Positions 49,822 to 60,348 are shown, counted from the stretch's first letter. The stretch: DNA of 64,000 nucleotides from Campylobacterota bacterium (GCA_020633995.1 JACKCO010000004.1:477904-541903), one strand, 5' to 3'. Notes: generated by a model from the letters alone, not told the origin. Program-made: numbers and translations.

Positions 49822-50974
49822 GCTCCCATCCTCCAATGAAATTTTGTTTAATCTTACCTTCAAGCTGTAGTTCAAATAATTTGTCATGCAGCACATGCTG
49901 GTCAAGCCCTGTTTTTTGGCAAAGCTCATCAACACTCATGCTGCCAGAAAAGTATTCAAGCAACGGATCGCCAACCTGAACCTGAGACTGACTTGCAGTT
50001 TTTTGTTGTTCAAACACTGACATGTTACGTGAGCTGTACTGGACGTCAAACTCATTGATTATGTCTTGCGCATTGTGCACAAGCACAGCACCCTGCTTAA
50101 TCAAATTATGACAACCAACACTACGCTGATCATATACCGAACCAGGCACTGCAAATACTTGTCTGCCTTGTTCAAGCGCATATTTTGCTGTAATGAGCGA
50201 CCCACTTTTTTCGGCCGCTTGCACGACAATGGTCCCCTGACTAAGACCAGAGATAATTCGATTACGCGCTGGAAAGTTAAAGCGATCAGGCTCCGCATAC
50301 AAATGCACCGCCGAAATTACCGCGCCCTCCTGCTCAAGCACCTGCTGAAACATTTTTTTGTTGGAACGTGGATACACATTAAGCAGGCCAGAACCCAATA
50401 CCACAACGGTACGTCCACCCACATCAAGCGTTGTTTGGTGCGCAGCGCTATCAACACCATACGCACCTCCACTGACAATATCAAATCCTGCACCCACAAG
50501 CTCTGGTACCAATTGTGTGACAACTTGCTTACCATACTCACTCATATCACGTGAGCCAACAAGTGCTAAGCGCTTGCGCTCTTGGACTAAGTGTTGTCCC
50601 TGTAAGTACAACACAAGCGGTGGTAAATGAATGTTGGCAAGCGAGCGAGGATAGTTCTGATCAAGCAGTGTAACCAACTGCACATCATGGCGCTGCATCA
50701 AATACAACTCGTCTTCAAACCGTTTGCGATCTGCAAGTCCTTCAACAAGCACACGCGCAACCGGCTCTGTTAGACCCAGTTTTTTGATGGCGTCACCAAC
50801 AGCTAGCTGATACACCTCAGATAAGTCAAATGAGCTTTGGATGGTGAATAAGGCAGCATTGTCAACCTCTTTATGCTGACCCAACAAGCGCTGTACAACC
50901 TTTAAAGCCCGTGCAGGCCCAAGGCCTGCAATTAAGCTCAGATGCAATAAAACCTGTTGATTACTCTGACTCAT
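49814..50974 (-). CDS. dprA: DNA-processing protein DprA (Smf)
   Basis: DprA binds incoming single-stranded DNA and loads RecA in natural transformation. ATG 50974 lies within the last codons of gyrA (14-nt overlap). A HhH/SAM-like start ([14 protein letters not shown]) is followed by the Rossmann-like core with [52 protein letters not shown] and VPGSV; the C-terminal winged-helix ([12 protein letters not shown]) is present. It lies in the gyrA-dprA-maf overlap chain. Its presence suggests competence, though no other com gene is in the window. Confidence 0.95.
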   Translation of the reverse strand: MSQSNQQVLLHLSLIAGLGPARALKVVQRLLGQHKEVDNAALFTIQSSFDLSEVYQLAVGDAIKKLGLTEPVARVLVEGLADRKRFEDELYLMQRHDVQLVTLLDQNYPRSLANIHLPPLVLYLQGQHLVQERKRLALVGSRDMSEYGKQVVTQLVPELVGAGFDIVSGGAYGVDSAAHQTTLDVGGRTVVVLGSGLLNVYPRSNKKMFQQVLEQEGAVISAVHLYAEPDRFNFPARNRIISGLSQGTIVVQAAEKSGSLITAKYALEQGRQVFAVPGSVYDQRSVGCHNLIKQGAVLVHNAQDIINEFDVQYSSRNMSVFEQQKTASQSQVQVGDPLLEYFSGSMSVDELCQKTGLDQHVLHDKLFELQLEGKIKQNFIGGWERV

Positions 50975-53543
50975 CTTCGCTTTGTTCCCCAGCTGTCTGT
51001 TCTTCTTGCTCTTCTTGATCCGTTGTTTGCTCAGCATCCTGCCTTGGCACTGTGTCGTTTACTTTATCTGCTTGCTCACCATCATCATCGCCACCTTCCT
51101 CAAACGCAAACAACATTGCAAGTGTTTGGTCTTTATCAAGTCTGACTAGGCGAACACCTTTTGCCTGGCGTCCCATCGTTCTGATTTCTTGAGGTGAGAG
51201 GCGAATAATTTTACCATTAGTGTCCATAAGCAGAATATTTGATTCTTCATTAACACGCACAAGGCCAATGACAAAACCATTTCGCGTATCTGTTGGAATA
51301 GTACGAACACCAACACCACCACGGTGTGCAACACGGAAATCTTGTACTCGCACACGCTTGCCATAGCCACGTGATGTTGCAAACAGCACATCACCCTGCT
51401 GCTCTGGCGCAATAACTTCAAGACCGACCACTTCGTCGCCATTACGCAGCAAAATACCACGTACACCAGCAGCTTGACGCCCCATTGCACGCACTTCACT
51501 TTCTTTAAAATGAATCCCTTGTCCATGCTTTGAGGCAATAATAATGGTGTCATGTCCTGAGCTCATGTCACAAAATGCTAGCTCGTCACCTTCGTTAAGG
51601 TTAAGCGCACGAATACCAGTGCTACGAATTTTTGCAAAATCCATAGCATTAGTCTTTTTAATGACGCCCTTCTTGGTAATCATAACCAAGAATTTGTTTT
51701 CCATATCTCGTGTACACAAGAGTTTGATAACTTGTTCACCTTCAGTCAATTGCAGTAAATTGATTACCGCACGCCCCTTAGCAGTACGTGACCCTTCTGG
51801 AATTTGAAAAACAGACAAGCTATAGACGCGTCCCTGATTGGTAAAGAAAAGAAGATCATCATGATTTCTGGCAACAAAAAGATCTTGTACCACATCATCA
51901 GACTCTTCAAGGTCTGCCATGCCTTTCTTACCTTTACCGCCACGATGCTGAACAGCATACGTGTCAAGCGGTACGCGCTTCATGTATCCCTTACGCGTTA
52001 AAGTAACAACGACTTCTTCATCAGGAATTAGATCAGCTTCAACAATACCATCAACTGGCCCCTCAATACGCGTTTTACGCTTATCACCATACGAGGACTT
52101 AACTTGTTCAAGCTCCTCAATCAACTCCTGGGTCAAGACGGCTTCATCACTTAAAATGAGCTCAAGCTTTGCTATAATTTTCTTGAGCTCTGCAATTTCA
52201 TTTTCAATCTTTTCACGCTCAAGTCCGGTCAAACGCTGCAAGCGCATCTCAAGAATAGCTTTCGCTTGTTCGGCTGTTAGTGCAAAGGTGCCCTGCAACT
52301 GCGTGGAAGCATCTTCAGCTGTATGCGCTTTTTTAATTAAGGCAATAACTTCATCAATTTTATCCAAGGCCTTAATCAAACCTTCAAGAACGTGTGCTCG
52401 GGCCTTATTTTTTGCAAGGTCATACTCTGTACGCTTGATAATTATTTCTTTGCGATGCATCAAGAAATAATCAAGCATTTCACGCAGTGTGAAAATCATT
52501 GGGCGGTTTTGATGCAAGGCGAGCATGATGATAGACATTGCTGTTTGCAATGGCGTAAATTTGTATATTTGGTTAAGTATAACCTGCGGCATTTCCCCAC
52601 GTTTAAGCTCAATAACAACACGGATACCACGGCGATCAGACTCATCGCGAATATTGCTCACGCCTTCAATAACTTTGTTTTTAACCAAGTCGGCAATCTT
52701 GGTAATCAAGTCAGCCTTATTCACTTGGTATGGCAACTCAGTAATGATAATAGCGTTCTGTTTTTTATTTTCTTCGATATCAACCACACCACGCATGATA
52801 ACTTGGCCGTGACCAGTGCGATATGCTTTCAAAATGCCAGAACGACCGCAGATAATGCCACCTGTTGGAAAGTCTGGAGCAGGAATAAGCTCAAACAAAC
52901 GCTCCTCAGAAATATTTTGATCTTTGAGAAGCTCAATACAAGCCTCAACGACTTCACTAAGGTTATGGGGAGGGATGGACGTCGCCATACCAACGGCGAT
53001 ACCGGTGGAACCATTAACCAACAAATTTGGAATTCTACTTGGCAACAGGGTTGGTTCTTTACGTGATTCATCAAAGTTCGGAACAAAAAGTACCGTTTGT
53101 TTGTCAATGTCGGCGAGCATATCACGGGCAATTTTTGCCATGCGCACTTCGGTATAACGCATAGCTGCAGCATTATCACCGTCAACAGATCCCCAGTTAC
53201 CCTGACCGTCGAGCAATGGATAACGCTTTGAAAAATCTTGCACCATACCAACCATGGACTGGTAAATGGCCTGATCACCATGCGGATGATAATGACCAAT
53301 CACTTCACCAACAACCGTTGCTGATTTACGAGGAGGACGCTCATGATAATAGCCTAGCGTATGCATTGCATACAAAATTCGTCTATGAACTGGCTTAAGA
53401 CCGTCTCTTACATCGGGCAGTGCACGACTGACGATAACTGACATTGCATAATCAAGAAACGAAGTTTTTAATTCTTTCTCAATTGAAAGCAATGACACAG
53501 CACCACTGTTTTTACCATTTTTACCTGTATTCGTTTCAGACAT
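50961..53543 (-). CDS. gyrA: DNA gyrase subunit A
   Basis: GyrA is the breakage-reunion subunit that introduces negative supercoils with GyrB. ATG 53543 ([10 protein letters not shown]) has AAAGGAAA upstream. The catalytic Tyr is Y130 ([11 protein letters not shown]). The GyrA box appears as [10 protein letters not shown], so it is a gyrase and not topoisomerase IV. Six beta-pinwheel repeats and a long acidic tail follow ([17 protein letters not shown]). In the quinolone-binding segment [10 protein letters not shown] the residues at E. coli positions 83 and 87 are both Gln (Q91 and Q95), unlike the usual Ser/Thr and Asp/Glu. Confidence 0.96.
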   Translation of the reverse strand: MSETNTGKNGKNSGAVSLLSIEKELKTSFLDYAMSVIVSRALPDVRDGLKPVHRRILYAMHTLGYYHERPPRKSATVVGEVIGHYHPHGDQAIYQSMVGMVQDFSKRYPLLDGQGNWGSVDGDNAAAMRYTEVRMAKIARDMLADIDKQTVLFVPNFDESRKEPTLLPSRIPNLLVNGSTGIAVGMATSIPPHNLSEVVEACIELLKDQNISEERLFELIPAPDFPTGGIICGRSGILKAYRTGHGQVIMRGVVDIEENKKQNAIIITELPYQVNKADLITKIADLVKNKVIEGVSNIRDESDRRGIRVVIELKRGEMPQVILNQIYKFTPLQTAMSIIMLALHQNRPMIFTLREMLDYFLMHRKEIIIKRTEYDLAKNKARAHVLEGLIKALDKIDEVIALIKKAHTAEDASTQLQGTFALTAEQAKAILEMRLQRLTGLEREKIENEIAELKKIIAKLELILSDEAVLTQELIEELEQVKSSYGDKRKTRIEGPVDGIVEADLIPDEEVVVTLTRKGYMKRVPLDTYAVQHRGGKGKKGMADLEESDDVVQDLFVARNHDDLLFFTNQGRVYSLSVFQIPEGSRTAKGRAVINLLQLTEGEQVIKLLCTRDMENKFLVMITKKGVIKKTNAMDFAKIRSTGIRALNLNEGDELAFCDMSSGHDTIIIASKHGQGIHFKESEVRAMGRQAAGVRGILLRNGDEVVGLEVIAPEQQGDVLFATSRGYGKRVRVQDFRVAHRGGVGVRTIPTDTRNGFVIGLVRVNEESNILLMDTNGKIIRLSPQEIRTMGRQAKGVRLVRLDKDQTLAMLFAFEEGGDDDGEQADKVNDTVPRQDAEQTTDQEEQEEQTAGEQSEDESE

Positions 53544-53621
53544 GCACTTTCCTTTCTGTGTAAGAGACAAGCACTGCAAGCATCATAAAATTACCAACCC
53601 ACAAAATCGAATTTACGAAAA

Positions 53622-53659
53622 TAGACTATTAGTCTACTGTTGTTTAACGTGATAGGCAA
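53622..53659 (-). promoter_or_regulatory. Candidate gyrA promoter with palindrome over the -10
   Basis: On the minus strand TTGCCT (53659-53654) and TAGACT (53636-53631) are 17 nt apart. The -10 is one arm of the perfect palindrome TAGACTA-T-TAGTCTA (53622-53636), a possible operator. The leader before ATG 53543 is about 80 nt. Confidence 0.5.
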
Positions 53660-53698
53660 ATGTGCCCCTCCAAATAAACTTTTTTACTCAAATTCTTC

Positions 53699-54178
53699 TT
53701 AATACAACGTCATCATGGCCCAAAGCACAAAGCGTGCACCCAGGCCGGCTAACAGGTCATCAAGCATTATGCCTAAAAAACCACGAATGTTACGCTCACA
53801 AAACGAAATAGGATACGGTTTTGCAATATCAAATATCCTAAAGAGAATAAAGGCCATTCCATACCACATTACATCACCAGGCACACACACAAGTGCGATC
53901 ATCATGCCAAACACTTCATCAATAACAATAATTCCTGGATCATCATCGCTATTTATGCTGGGAGAAAGTCTAATAAAAAAATGTGAGCTCAAGCAACCAA
54001 TAGCAAATAAAACAGATAAAAACAGCATGACAAGCGGCTGATTCAAGCGTGAAAACGAGAACACATACGCCGCAACTACTGTTACAAAACTTGCTATAGT
54101 ACCGGGAGCATACGGAACATACCCCACATATAAAAGTGTCGCGATAACCTCACTCAAACGTGCTTGTAAGTTGTTCAT
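53699..54178 (-). CDS. pgpA: Phosphatidylglycerophosphatase A
   Basis: PgpA removes the phosphate from phosphatidylglycerophosphate to give phosphatidylglycerol at the inner membrane. Family patterns visible are YVGYVPYAPGTIASF, DDPGIIVIDEVFGM, FILFRIFDIAKPYPI and GFLGIMLDDLLAG, with four hydrophobic segments and the usual 159-residue length. It starts 10 nt after the pgsA stop, so consecutive steps of the same pathway are co-transcribed. Confidence 0.95.
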   Translation of the reverse strand: MNNLQARLSEVIATLLYVGYVPYAPGTIASFVTVVAAYVFSFSRLNQPLVMLFLSVLFAIGCLSSHFFIRLSPSINSDDDPGIIVIDEVFGMMIALVCVPGDVMWYGMAFILFRIFDIAKPYPISFCERNIRGFLGIMLDDLLAGLGARFVLWAMMTLY

Positions 54179-54188
54179 TATTTAGGGC

Positions 54189-54806
54189 TCATTCTGTTAC
54201 AATTTGATCATGCTCAGCTGATGACTGTTTACCATAAAATTGTTTTCTATTCTTTTGATACACCATCCAGTAGCTAGTCGCTGTATATGCTGTTAAAAAC
54301 GCAACACCATACATGGCTACATTGGTAATAAACATCATACGTGCATGATCAACCAGATCAGGCCAAAGCCATGCACACATCGCGCTGGAAAAAACAAGAT
54401 AGATTGCCATAAACTGCATAAACGTTTTGTACTTCGCCAGCATGAGCGTAGGCAGGCAAAATCCTTGCTGATCAGCATAGACTTTCAATGTGGTGACAAA
54501 AACATCGCGCAACAAAACAAGCACTACAACCCAGCCATCCACAAGACCTTTATACCAAAAAGTTGCAAGCATACTGAGCACCAATATTTTGTCGGCTAAC
54601 GGATCTAATAATGCTCCCGCCTTTGTAACCTGGTCATAACGACGAGCTAAGTGACCATCGTAAGCATCCGAAAGAACCGCAAACGTAAACACCACGAATG
54701 CTGGAATCAAAAAAATTCCATCCTGCAAAAAAAACCATGCAAGTATCGGCGAAGAAAAGACTCGGAACATAGAGACAACATTTGGACTTAATAGAAATCT
54801 TGCCAC
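54189..54806 (-). CDS. pgsA: CDP-diacylglycerol-glycerol-3-phosphate 3-phosphatidyltransferase (second copy)
   Basis: It makes phosphatidylglycerophosphate, the substrate of the adjacent pgpA. The CDP-alcohol phosphotransferase signature is canonical: DAYDGHLARRYDQVTKAGALLDPLAD is read as D-x2-DG-x2-AR-x8-G-x3-D-x3-D. Start is GTG 54806 with AGGGGA 9 nt upstream. There are about five membrane segments and a polar C-terminal tail. The canonical motif and the pgpA partner make it the likelier true PgsA of the two copies. Confidence 0.92.
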   Translation of the reverse strand: MARFLLSPNVVSMFRVFSSPILAWFFLQDGIFLIPAFVVFTFAVLSDAYDGHLARRYDQVTKAGALLDPLADKILVLSMLATFWYKGLVDGWVVVLVLLRDVFVTTLKVYADQQGFCLPTLMLAKYKTFMQFMAIYLVFSSAMCAWLWPDLVDHARMMFITNVAMYGVAFLTAYTATSYWMVYQKNRKQFYGKQSSAEHDQIVTE

Positions 54807-54854
54807 GACGCTTTCCCCTGGATTTTTAGCTCTGACAAATGCTTTACCCTTCTT

Positions 54855-54883
54855 AGTCTACGGTGTTTTTTGTCCTAGGTAAA
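54855..54883 (-). promoter_or_regulatory. Candidate promoter of pgsA-pgpA
   Basis: On the minus strand TTTACC (54883-54878) and TAGACT (54860-54855) are 17 nt apart, about 48 nt before GTG 54806; same -10 as the gyrA candidate. Confidence 0.5.
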
Positions 54884-54894
54884 GCACAACAAAA

Positions 54895-54918
54895 AAGGTG
54901 GCCTTTATCGGCCACCTT
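54895..54918 (-). terminator. Intrinsic terminator ending the right-hand minus-strand gene run
   Basis: AAGGTGGCC / GGCCACCTT stem with a 6-nt loop, followed on the minus strand by six T. Confidence 0.9.
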
Positions 54919-54979
54919 TATCTTGCAATGCATACAAAAAAATCTTACTAGTCATTTAATTATAGCTGTATTCAACAAC

Positions 54980-56224
54980 CTAAGCTGCCTGCTCCTTAAT
55001 TTCGTTGGCTACTCGACCAAGCTCAGCCCAGTAAGCATCAAGATCCTTTTGGTTCTTTTCATAACGAGAGTACCTGAAAATCTTGACGCCGCTATTATCA
55101 TTTAAAAAGACGTCTGGGTGAGGATAGAGACGAAACTGCATGTAAAGCAAAACATGTTGCCCCTTCTCCCAACAATTATCCTCAATTGCCTTGGCCGCCT
55201 TAGATGGATCATCTTTATAATCGACAAGGACATCTTCAGCACCCTTGCCACCTTTAATTGGAAAGCCAAATGCTTTTGAAAGGTACACACATGAGTCTAC
55301 AACATTTTTTTTCTGATGTGTTGGCGTAGCGCTACCACCAACTATCGCCCGCGCAAGACTGGCCAAATTTTGGTAGACACTTGAAGTCATTGGCTCCGAC
55401 AAGAACCAGTATTTCTTCCATTCGTAAGGCATAGAACATTGCACTGCAGTTGCTTTAGGTAAGAATATCTGTAGTAGCCACCCTTCACCCGGCGTTAAGA
55501 TCTTTTGCATCTTTGTGTTCTCACGCATACCACAAACTGCTTGTGTCAATTCACTTCCATACGATGAATAAAAATTTTTCAGATTGAAATAGGCAAAAAC
55601 CTTTTCAACCAGCTTGTTAATTGTTACTGAAAAACTTAATCCTAAAGGATGAGGCTTGGTAAAACACTGATAGGTTGACTCACCCCAGTTGTTAATGTTT
55701 GAAAATAACGACGGGCTCGTAGACATGCATGCATCAATCACTTCAGGGAAACCATCATCATCCCAATACCGATATTTTTTATCAAAATACGTGATCAGTG
55801 TGTCAACATCCTCACACTGTTTAAACGTTCCTGAGGGTAATCTGAGCGGAACCAAATTTTTGAAAGTACAGTTATGCATTTTCTCAAAAAACACTCTAGC
55901 AAGATCTTGAAAAAAAGTTACGTAGTGGGACTGCCCATGGTACAAAACAACGTAATTATCATGTACCTTATCTTGCCCGTTGCAATACTCTGCCTCACGT
56001 TGCCCAATTTGTTTGAATACATTCTGGAAATGTTTATCATTAAAATCATTTGAGTGCCAGGAAAAATAATCATCTACGTCGTATCCAAAACTTTGCAACG
56101 ATGAGCCTGTTGGCGTTCCCGGCAAAAAACAATTTTTATAGTCAAACGATCTAACATAACCGTGAAAAAGAAAAGTAATGAGCATAAGCTTGCACAGCAA
56201 ACGCTTTGAGAAATATAACCTCAT
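54980..56224 (-). CDS. Exported protein, tandem paralog family (copy 3 of 3)
   Basis: ATG 56224 (MRLYFSKRLLCKLMLITF) has GAGG 6 nt upstream; the frame open to 56254 starts with GTG without one. A signal peptide is followed by family blocks in fixed order: PGTPTGSSL, IGQREAEYCNGQDK, VVLYHGQSHYVTFFQDLA, PLRLPSGTF, CMSTSPSLFSN, PGEGWLLQIFLPK, WFLSEPM, and near the end QFRLYPHPDVFL...SGVKIFRYSR. Alternating strands with an STS motif and LLQIFxPK weakly recall ADP-ribosyltransferase folds; the usual catalytic Glu is not evident. Unknown family. Last gene of a run reaching back to the adhesin. Confidence 0.68.
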   Translation of the reverse strand: MRLYFSKRLLCKLMLITFLFHGYVRSFDYKNCFLPGTPTGSSLQSFGYDVDDYFSWHSNDFNDKHFQNVFKQIGQREAEYCNGQDKVHDNYVVLYHGQSHYVTFFQDLARVFFEKMHNCTFKNLVPLRLPSGTFKQCEDVDTLITYFDKKYRYWDDDGFPEVIDACMSTSPSLFSNINNWGESTYQCFTKPHPLGLSFSVTINKLVEKVFAYFNLKNFYSSYGSELTQAVCGMRENTKMQKILTPGEGWLLQIFLPKATAVQCSMPYEWKKYWFLSEPMTSSVYQNLASLARAIVGGSATPTHQKKNVVDSCVYLSKAFGFPIKGGKGAEDVLVDYKDDPSKAAKAIEDNCWEKGQHVLLYMQFRLYPHPDVFLNDNSGVKIFRYSRYEKNQKDLDAYWAELGRVANEIKEQAA

Positions 56225-56347
56225 ATTAAACCTCACATTCTGAAAATAACCCACATTTGAATAAATAGTATTATTTCAAATAATTATATAATAATTCTAT
56301 GCGCAATACAAATGGGTATCTTAAAAATCAAAAGCAATCCATCTTAA

Positions 56348-57643
56348 TTAATTACATATAGAATTTTTAACTTGATTAACTATGCGATACAGCTCAGCCC
56401 AGTAAGCATCAACGTCTTTTTGATCTTTAAGATTTCGACTGTACATGAATATTTTTATACCACTCTTATCATCTAAAAACATCTCTGGATGCGGAAAAAG
56501 CCGAAACTGCATAGAAATGAGCCGTGCAGCCTGATCGCGCTCGGAACAGTATGTCACAACATCCTGACAGGCTCGGGCAGGATTATCCCTAAAATCATGC
56601 AATATTACCGCTGCCTTCTGAGTCTGGCCTGCATATGGCGCAGCATTTTGCTTGCAATGATAAACACACATATTAACAACATTGGACTCATCGTCATATT
56701 CGTCAGTTTTATCAAAATCCAAAACCTCATTTATCTTGCAAAAACTGTCATCCCGTACATTTTCAGATAAAAACCATGTCTGGCTCCAATGAGGCGCTCT
56801 TGCTTTACGCACAACCTTTATCTTTTTGGGAATAAAAATCTGTAACAACCAGCCCTCAGAGCCGTTAATCATGCGGGTAACGACGTTATTTTTCACGTCA
56901 CCACCCACCTTGCTGACCAGGTCTTTGCCATATAAATCATACAAATGTGTACACCCAAAGTATTCAAAAACACTTTTTACCAGCTTTTCAGGTGTCATAC
57001 CATGTACACGAGGAAACATAAAATAGTCCCAGCTGCATTCTTTTAAATTTGTAACACTACTAAAAAGCGAGGGCGAGGTTGAAATCAGCACATCGGAAAC
57101 ATAGGGATTTTTGACATCAGTCCAAAAGTGATAAAAACATTGAAAAAAATGATCTAATAGCTCCTTGATAGAATAACATTTTGCAAAACCCTTAGACGGC
57201 AAACGCAGGGGGATAACCTCGCTCAACTTCTGACCATGAAAAACATCTAAAAAAACCGCTACCAAATCTTGAAATAGCGTCACATAGGCTGACTGAGCGT
57301 GATACAAAACGATATGCGTATCATGTTTTTTGTCTTTGCCATTACAATGAAAAGCTTCACGCTGACCAATCTGAACCAGCATCGACTGAACATATGGTTC
57401 CTGTAAAATATCCGCATGCCTTGTTCCCGTTATCGCATTACAGCTGCTCATATAACCATTAATGTGATCAGCGCATGCTCGCTTTGTCTCTTGGTCTTGA
57501 AACCGCAAAACCACCCCTGTCGGAGTTGCTGGCAAAAAACAATTCAGCAAATCAAAGGGAGCATTATTTGCACAACCTAGACGAGCGACAAAGGTCAAAA
57601 GTGCGACGGTTCTAACGCTGCGATACACTTTTTTGTTCTTCAT
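56348..57643 (-). CDS. Exported protein, tandem paralog family (copy 2 of 3)
   Basis: A signal peptide (VRTVALLTFVARLGCA) leads to the blocks NCFLPATPTGVVL, IGQREAFHCNGKDK, IVLYHAQSAYVTLFQDL, ISTSPSLFSSV, GSEGWLLQIFIPK, WFLSENV and QFRLFPHPEMFLDDKSGIKIF. Conserved Cys pairs occur at similar places to copy 3 (NCF, HCNG, KCYS, VTYCS). It overlaps the end of copy 1 by 32 nt, so these two are co-translated. Divergence between copies is high, so the triplication is old. Function unknown; exported, possibly secreted to the host. Confidence 0.68.
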   Translation of the reverse strand: MKNKKVYRSVRTVALLTFVARLGCANNAPFDLLNCFLPATPTGVVLRFQDQETKRACADHINGYMSSCNAITGTRHADILQEPYVQSMLVQIGQREAFHCNGKDKKHDTHIVLYHAQSAYVTLFQDLVAVFLDVFHGQKLSEVIPLRLPSKGFAKCYSIKELLDHFFQCFYHFWTDVKNPYVSDVLISTSPSLFSSVTNLKECSWDYFMFPRVHGMTPEKLVKSVFEYFGCTHLYDLYGKDLVSKVGGDVKNNVVTRMINGSEGWLLQIFIPKKIKVVRKARAPHWSQTWFLSENVRDDSFCKINEVLDFDKTDEYDDESNVVNMCVYHCKQNAAPYAGQTQKAAVILHDFRDNPARACQDVVTYCSERDQAARLISMQFRLFPHPEMFLDDKSGIKIFMYSRNLKDQKDVDAYWAELYRIVNQVKNSICN

Positions 57644-58739
57644 ATTCTTTCAGCTCACGAACCATGTTATAAAGGTCTGCCCAGTAAGCGTCCACATCGC
57701 TTTGCTTTTTAGCATAGCGAGAATACCGAAATATTTTGACGCCACTTTCATTGTCTAAAAAAACATCCGGATGGGGATATAGTCTAAATTGCATAGCAAG
57801 TAAGTTATCTTCAAACCTCGGAGCCCTGCCATACACTCCGTCAATATGACAAAGTAACGACGGATCGGACAAGGCAGCACCTGTTAACACCTTGCCTTCT
57901 TTTGTTTTTATTGCCCTACCCATCGGCAGTGAACAATACAAATATTTATCGGCAAGTACTTTGGGAATAAAAATCTGCAATAACCAGCCCCCATTTTTTT
58001 TAAGCACATCACCAAACTCATGCTCTGCACCATCAACGATCTTTTGCAAAACGGTCTCAAGCGTTGCTGGAAATTGCTCAATTCCAAACACGTGAAAAAC
58101 AGATCGCAAAATTTCTTTTGCTCCATTGGAGCGTAATGCTCTGGGTAAACGAGGCGTTGCAAAATAATCAAGCGAACAATCCCCAAGCCGCAACGGTACA
58201 ATATTTGAGATAAGCGTCGGGTTAACCGAAAGTAAAACATTACGCACAAGATGCTTATCATCAATCCAAGCAATATTGTGCTGGTAATGCTCATCAAAAA
58301 ACGCAACTAAGCTTGTTACATCTTTGTACTGATCAAAGAGCTCTGAACTGCAGCGTAACGGCACCGTGTTGGTCAGTTTTTTATTTTTAAAAACATCAAA
58401 CAAAACTGTCGTAAAATCTTGCACGAAGGTGATAAGGCTGGACTGAGCGTGATAAACAACAACATAATCAGAACCATGAACACAAGCATACAACTGCTCT
58501 CGTTGTGCAACCTGGTCAAGAATGCCTTGAACATGCTGCTCTAAAAAAAGCCCCCTTGTTACTCGAGACGTTGTATATGCATAAATTTCTCGTTCTGTAC
58601 TGCCCTGGCTACCAACAACTCGCAGCATTGAACCGGTTGGAGTACTCGCATCAAATAATGTTTTTAGATCAACTTTTGAAGATAATGGGAAAAAGCACAG
58701 AAAGCTGATAAAAAACAACGCTGTACTTTTTCCCAACAT
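57612..58739 (-). CDS. Exported protein, tandem paralog family (copy 1 of 3, shorter)
   Basis: A signal peptide (TALFFISFLCFFPLSS) precedes the family blocks DASTPTGSMLRVVG, VAQREQLYACVHGSD, VVVYHAQSSLITFVQDF, LLSVNPTLISN (the STS motif of the other copies is changed to SVN), GGWLLQIFIPK and QFRLYPHPDVFLDNESGVKIFRYSR. It lacks about 50 residues between the LLQIF block and the C-terminal block. If the STS motif matters for activity, this copy may be inactive. It starts 22 nt after the stop of the barrel gene. Confidence 0.66.
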   Translation of the reverse strand: MLGKSTALFFISFLCFFPLSSKVDLKTLFDASTPTGSMLRVVGSQGSTEREIYAYTTSRVTRGLFLEQHVQGILDQVAQREQLYACVHGSDYVVVYHAQSSLITFVQDFTTVLFDVFKNKKLTNTVPLRCSSELFDQYKDVTSLVAFFDEHYQHNIAWIDDKHLVRNVLLSVNPTLISNIVPLRLGDCSLDYFATPRLPRALRSNGAKEILRSVFHVFGIEQFPATLETVLQKIVDGAEHEFGDVLKKNGGWLLQIFIPKVLADKYLYCSLPMGRAIKTKEGKVLTGAALSDPSLLCHIDGVYGRAPRFEDNLLAMQFRLYPHPDVFLDNESGVKIFRYSRYAKKQSDVDAYWADLYNMVRELKEYEEQKSVSQR

Positions 58740-58761
58740 ATCTGATCTTTTTTAGCTGCCC

Positions 58762-60348
58762 CTAAAACTCAACATTGAGAACAGCATCAACACCAAATGA
58801 TTTTGGTGCATTGCGACCAGCAAAAACATAGTTACCACCCAAAAAGAGGCGAACACCATCGTCAAACTGGTAAGCCATAGAGCCAGAGATTTTGTGTTTT
58901 GTTGACCAAGTATGACACATCAAAATGTCTGGACACAGTTTTTTGCAACGGCTATCGTTTGATGCTTTATAATCACGCCCTCTTAGATCGAGATCATAGA
59001 AAATGTCGAAGAACAAGCGGCTTGAGAACACACGAGCAAATGAGTTACCAATACGCATAAATAACTCACCCCCACGGTGGATTTTAATGCGGTGAGCACC
59101 ATCGGCAAAATTACGTGCTGTTGAGTCTGGCAATGAGAACTTGACGGCATCAGCAACCCTGTACATAACATTTTCACCAAAAACTAAATTTGTTGCTGGA
59201 TCATTTGTAAATGCAGCAAACTTCCCGCCCCCACCAGCAGCTGTTCCATCAAACTCTTTAATACTTGGAACTCGACGATTCACACGAGCATCGGTACTAT
59301 AGGTTCCACGAATATGAACGTATGGATTCAACCAACGGCGAAGCTCCCACATTGACGTAATGAATGCAGACAGCTCAGTAAAACCGCCATTACCAAAATC
59401 AATTTGCCACAGGTTGTCAGCATTACGCTCATGCGCTGTTGGCATTTGCACACTAAACCCTAAAATAAAACGGTCAATGTGCTTGCCGGTGAAGTTGAAG
59501 TTAACATACCCCATGGCATCACCCAACCCAACAAGACCACTTTTTTTGTTAAAGCACATACACTTTCTACGCAGTATCTCTTCTAAAAACCCCTCAAGGT
59601 CACAATATTTTGAGAAAAATTGGACATTATCACCGCCAGGAAGAGGATTAGCCCGCTCTATGTCTTCTATTTTTTTACGCTTATCAGAATCTATACAATT
59701 TTTCAGTCGCAACTTATGATTGATAGCTTTTATGGGAATGTGAAACCCAACATTAATATCGCCGCCATGAAACGAGCGAATATAATCTATAGAAAACTGA
59801 TGGCTATGCTGTTTCGCATCAAAAACAAGCTCTTGATCCGCAAGTAAACTGAGAAAATACTCACCGCGCTGTAACTCACGCGCCACTGTAGCAGCATCAG
59901 GTTTTGCCATGGGCAAATCAAAATGCTTCGACTTTAAATTGCCAGCCCCAGTTGCCGCTCGCGGCGTATTTGCCAATTTACTTGAAAGCAAAATATCTTG
60001 GATTCGTACTGGACACTCACCAAACTGCAAGTGAGACAAATCACGCGTGCGACCATCTGAATTGTACATTTGTGATGCATGCTCAAAGCTGTACCACAAA
60101 CTTACCAAGTCACCTTTTCTAAAAAAGTAGGAATAGTGGGGAATATTAGGCAAAAGGTACACGCCCTTGTCGTCAGCTTTAACCCTGTTGGTATATACCT
60201 TCTTTTCTTTTTTAGCATCGGCTTTAATTTGCTTTGAAACCTCCCGCTGCACTTTTGCCGTGATGTAGGAATCATCCACCTTTGCCTGTGCACACACCCA
60301 CAGCATACTTGCACTCAGCAGTGCAATGACATACATTTTTTTTATCAT
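58762..60348 (-). CDS. Predicted outer-membrane beta-barrel protein
   Basis: ATG 60348 (MIKKMYVIALLSASMLWVCAQA) has GGAAGGAAA upstream. After the signal peptide comes a basic helical segment (about 30-60, KQIKADAKKEKKVYTNR) and then an array of amphipathic strands with polar loops ending VLNVEF, a C-terminal Phe typical of BAM substrates. At 528 residues it could be a 14-18-strand barrel. A Cys cluster (RRKCMCFNKK) and RCKKLC lie in loops. It sits between a membrane-anchored coil and the exported paralogs, so an export or surface-display role for the unit is possible. No family recognised. Confidence 0.66.
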   Translation of the reverse strand: MIKKMYVIALLSASMLWVCAQAKVDDSYITAKVQREVSKQIKADAKKEKKVYTNRVKADDKGVYLLPNIPHYSYFFRKGDLVSLWYSFEHASQMYNSDGRTRDLSHLQFGECPVRIQDILLSSKLANTPRAATGAGNLKSKHFDLPMAKPDAATVARELQRGEYFLSLLADQELVFDAKQHSHQFSIDYIRSFHGGDINVGFHIPIKAINHKLRLKNCIDSDKRKKIEDIERANPLPGGDNVQFFSKYCDLEGFLEEILRRKCMCFNKKSGLVGLGDAMGYVNFNFTGKHIDRFILGFSVQMPTAHERNADNLWQIDFGNGGFTELSAFITSMWELRRWLNPYVHIRGTYSTDARVNRRVPSIKEFDGTAAGGGGKFAAFTNDPATNLVFGENVMYRVADAVKFSLPDSTARNFADGAHRIKIHRGGELFMRIGNSFARVFSSRLFFDIFYDLDLRGRDYKASNDSRCKKLCPDILMCHTWSTKHKISGSMAYQFDDGVRLFLGGNYVFAGRNAPKSFGVDAVLNVEF

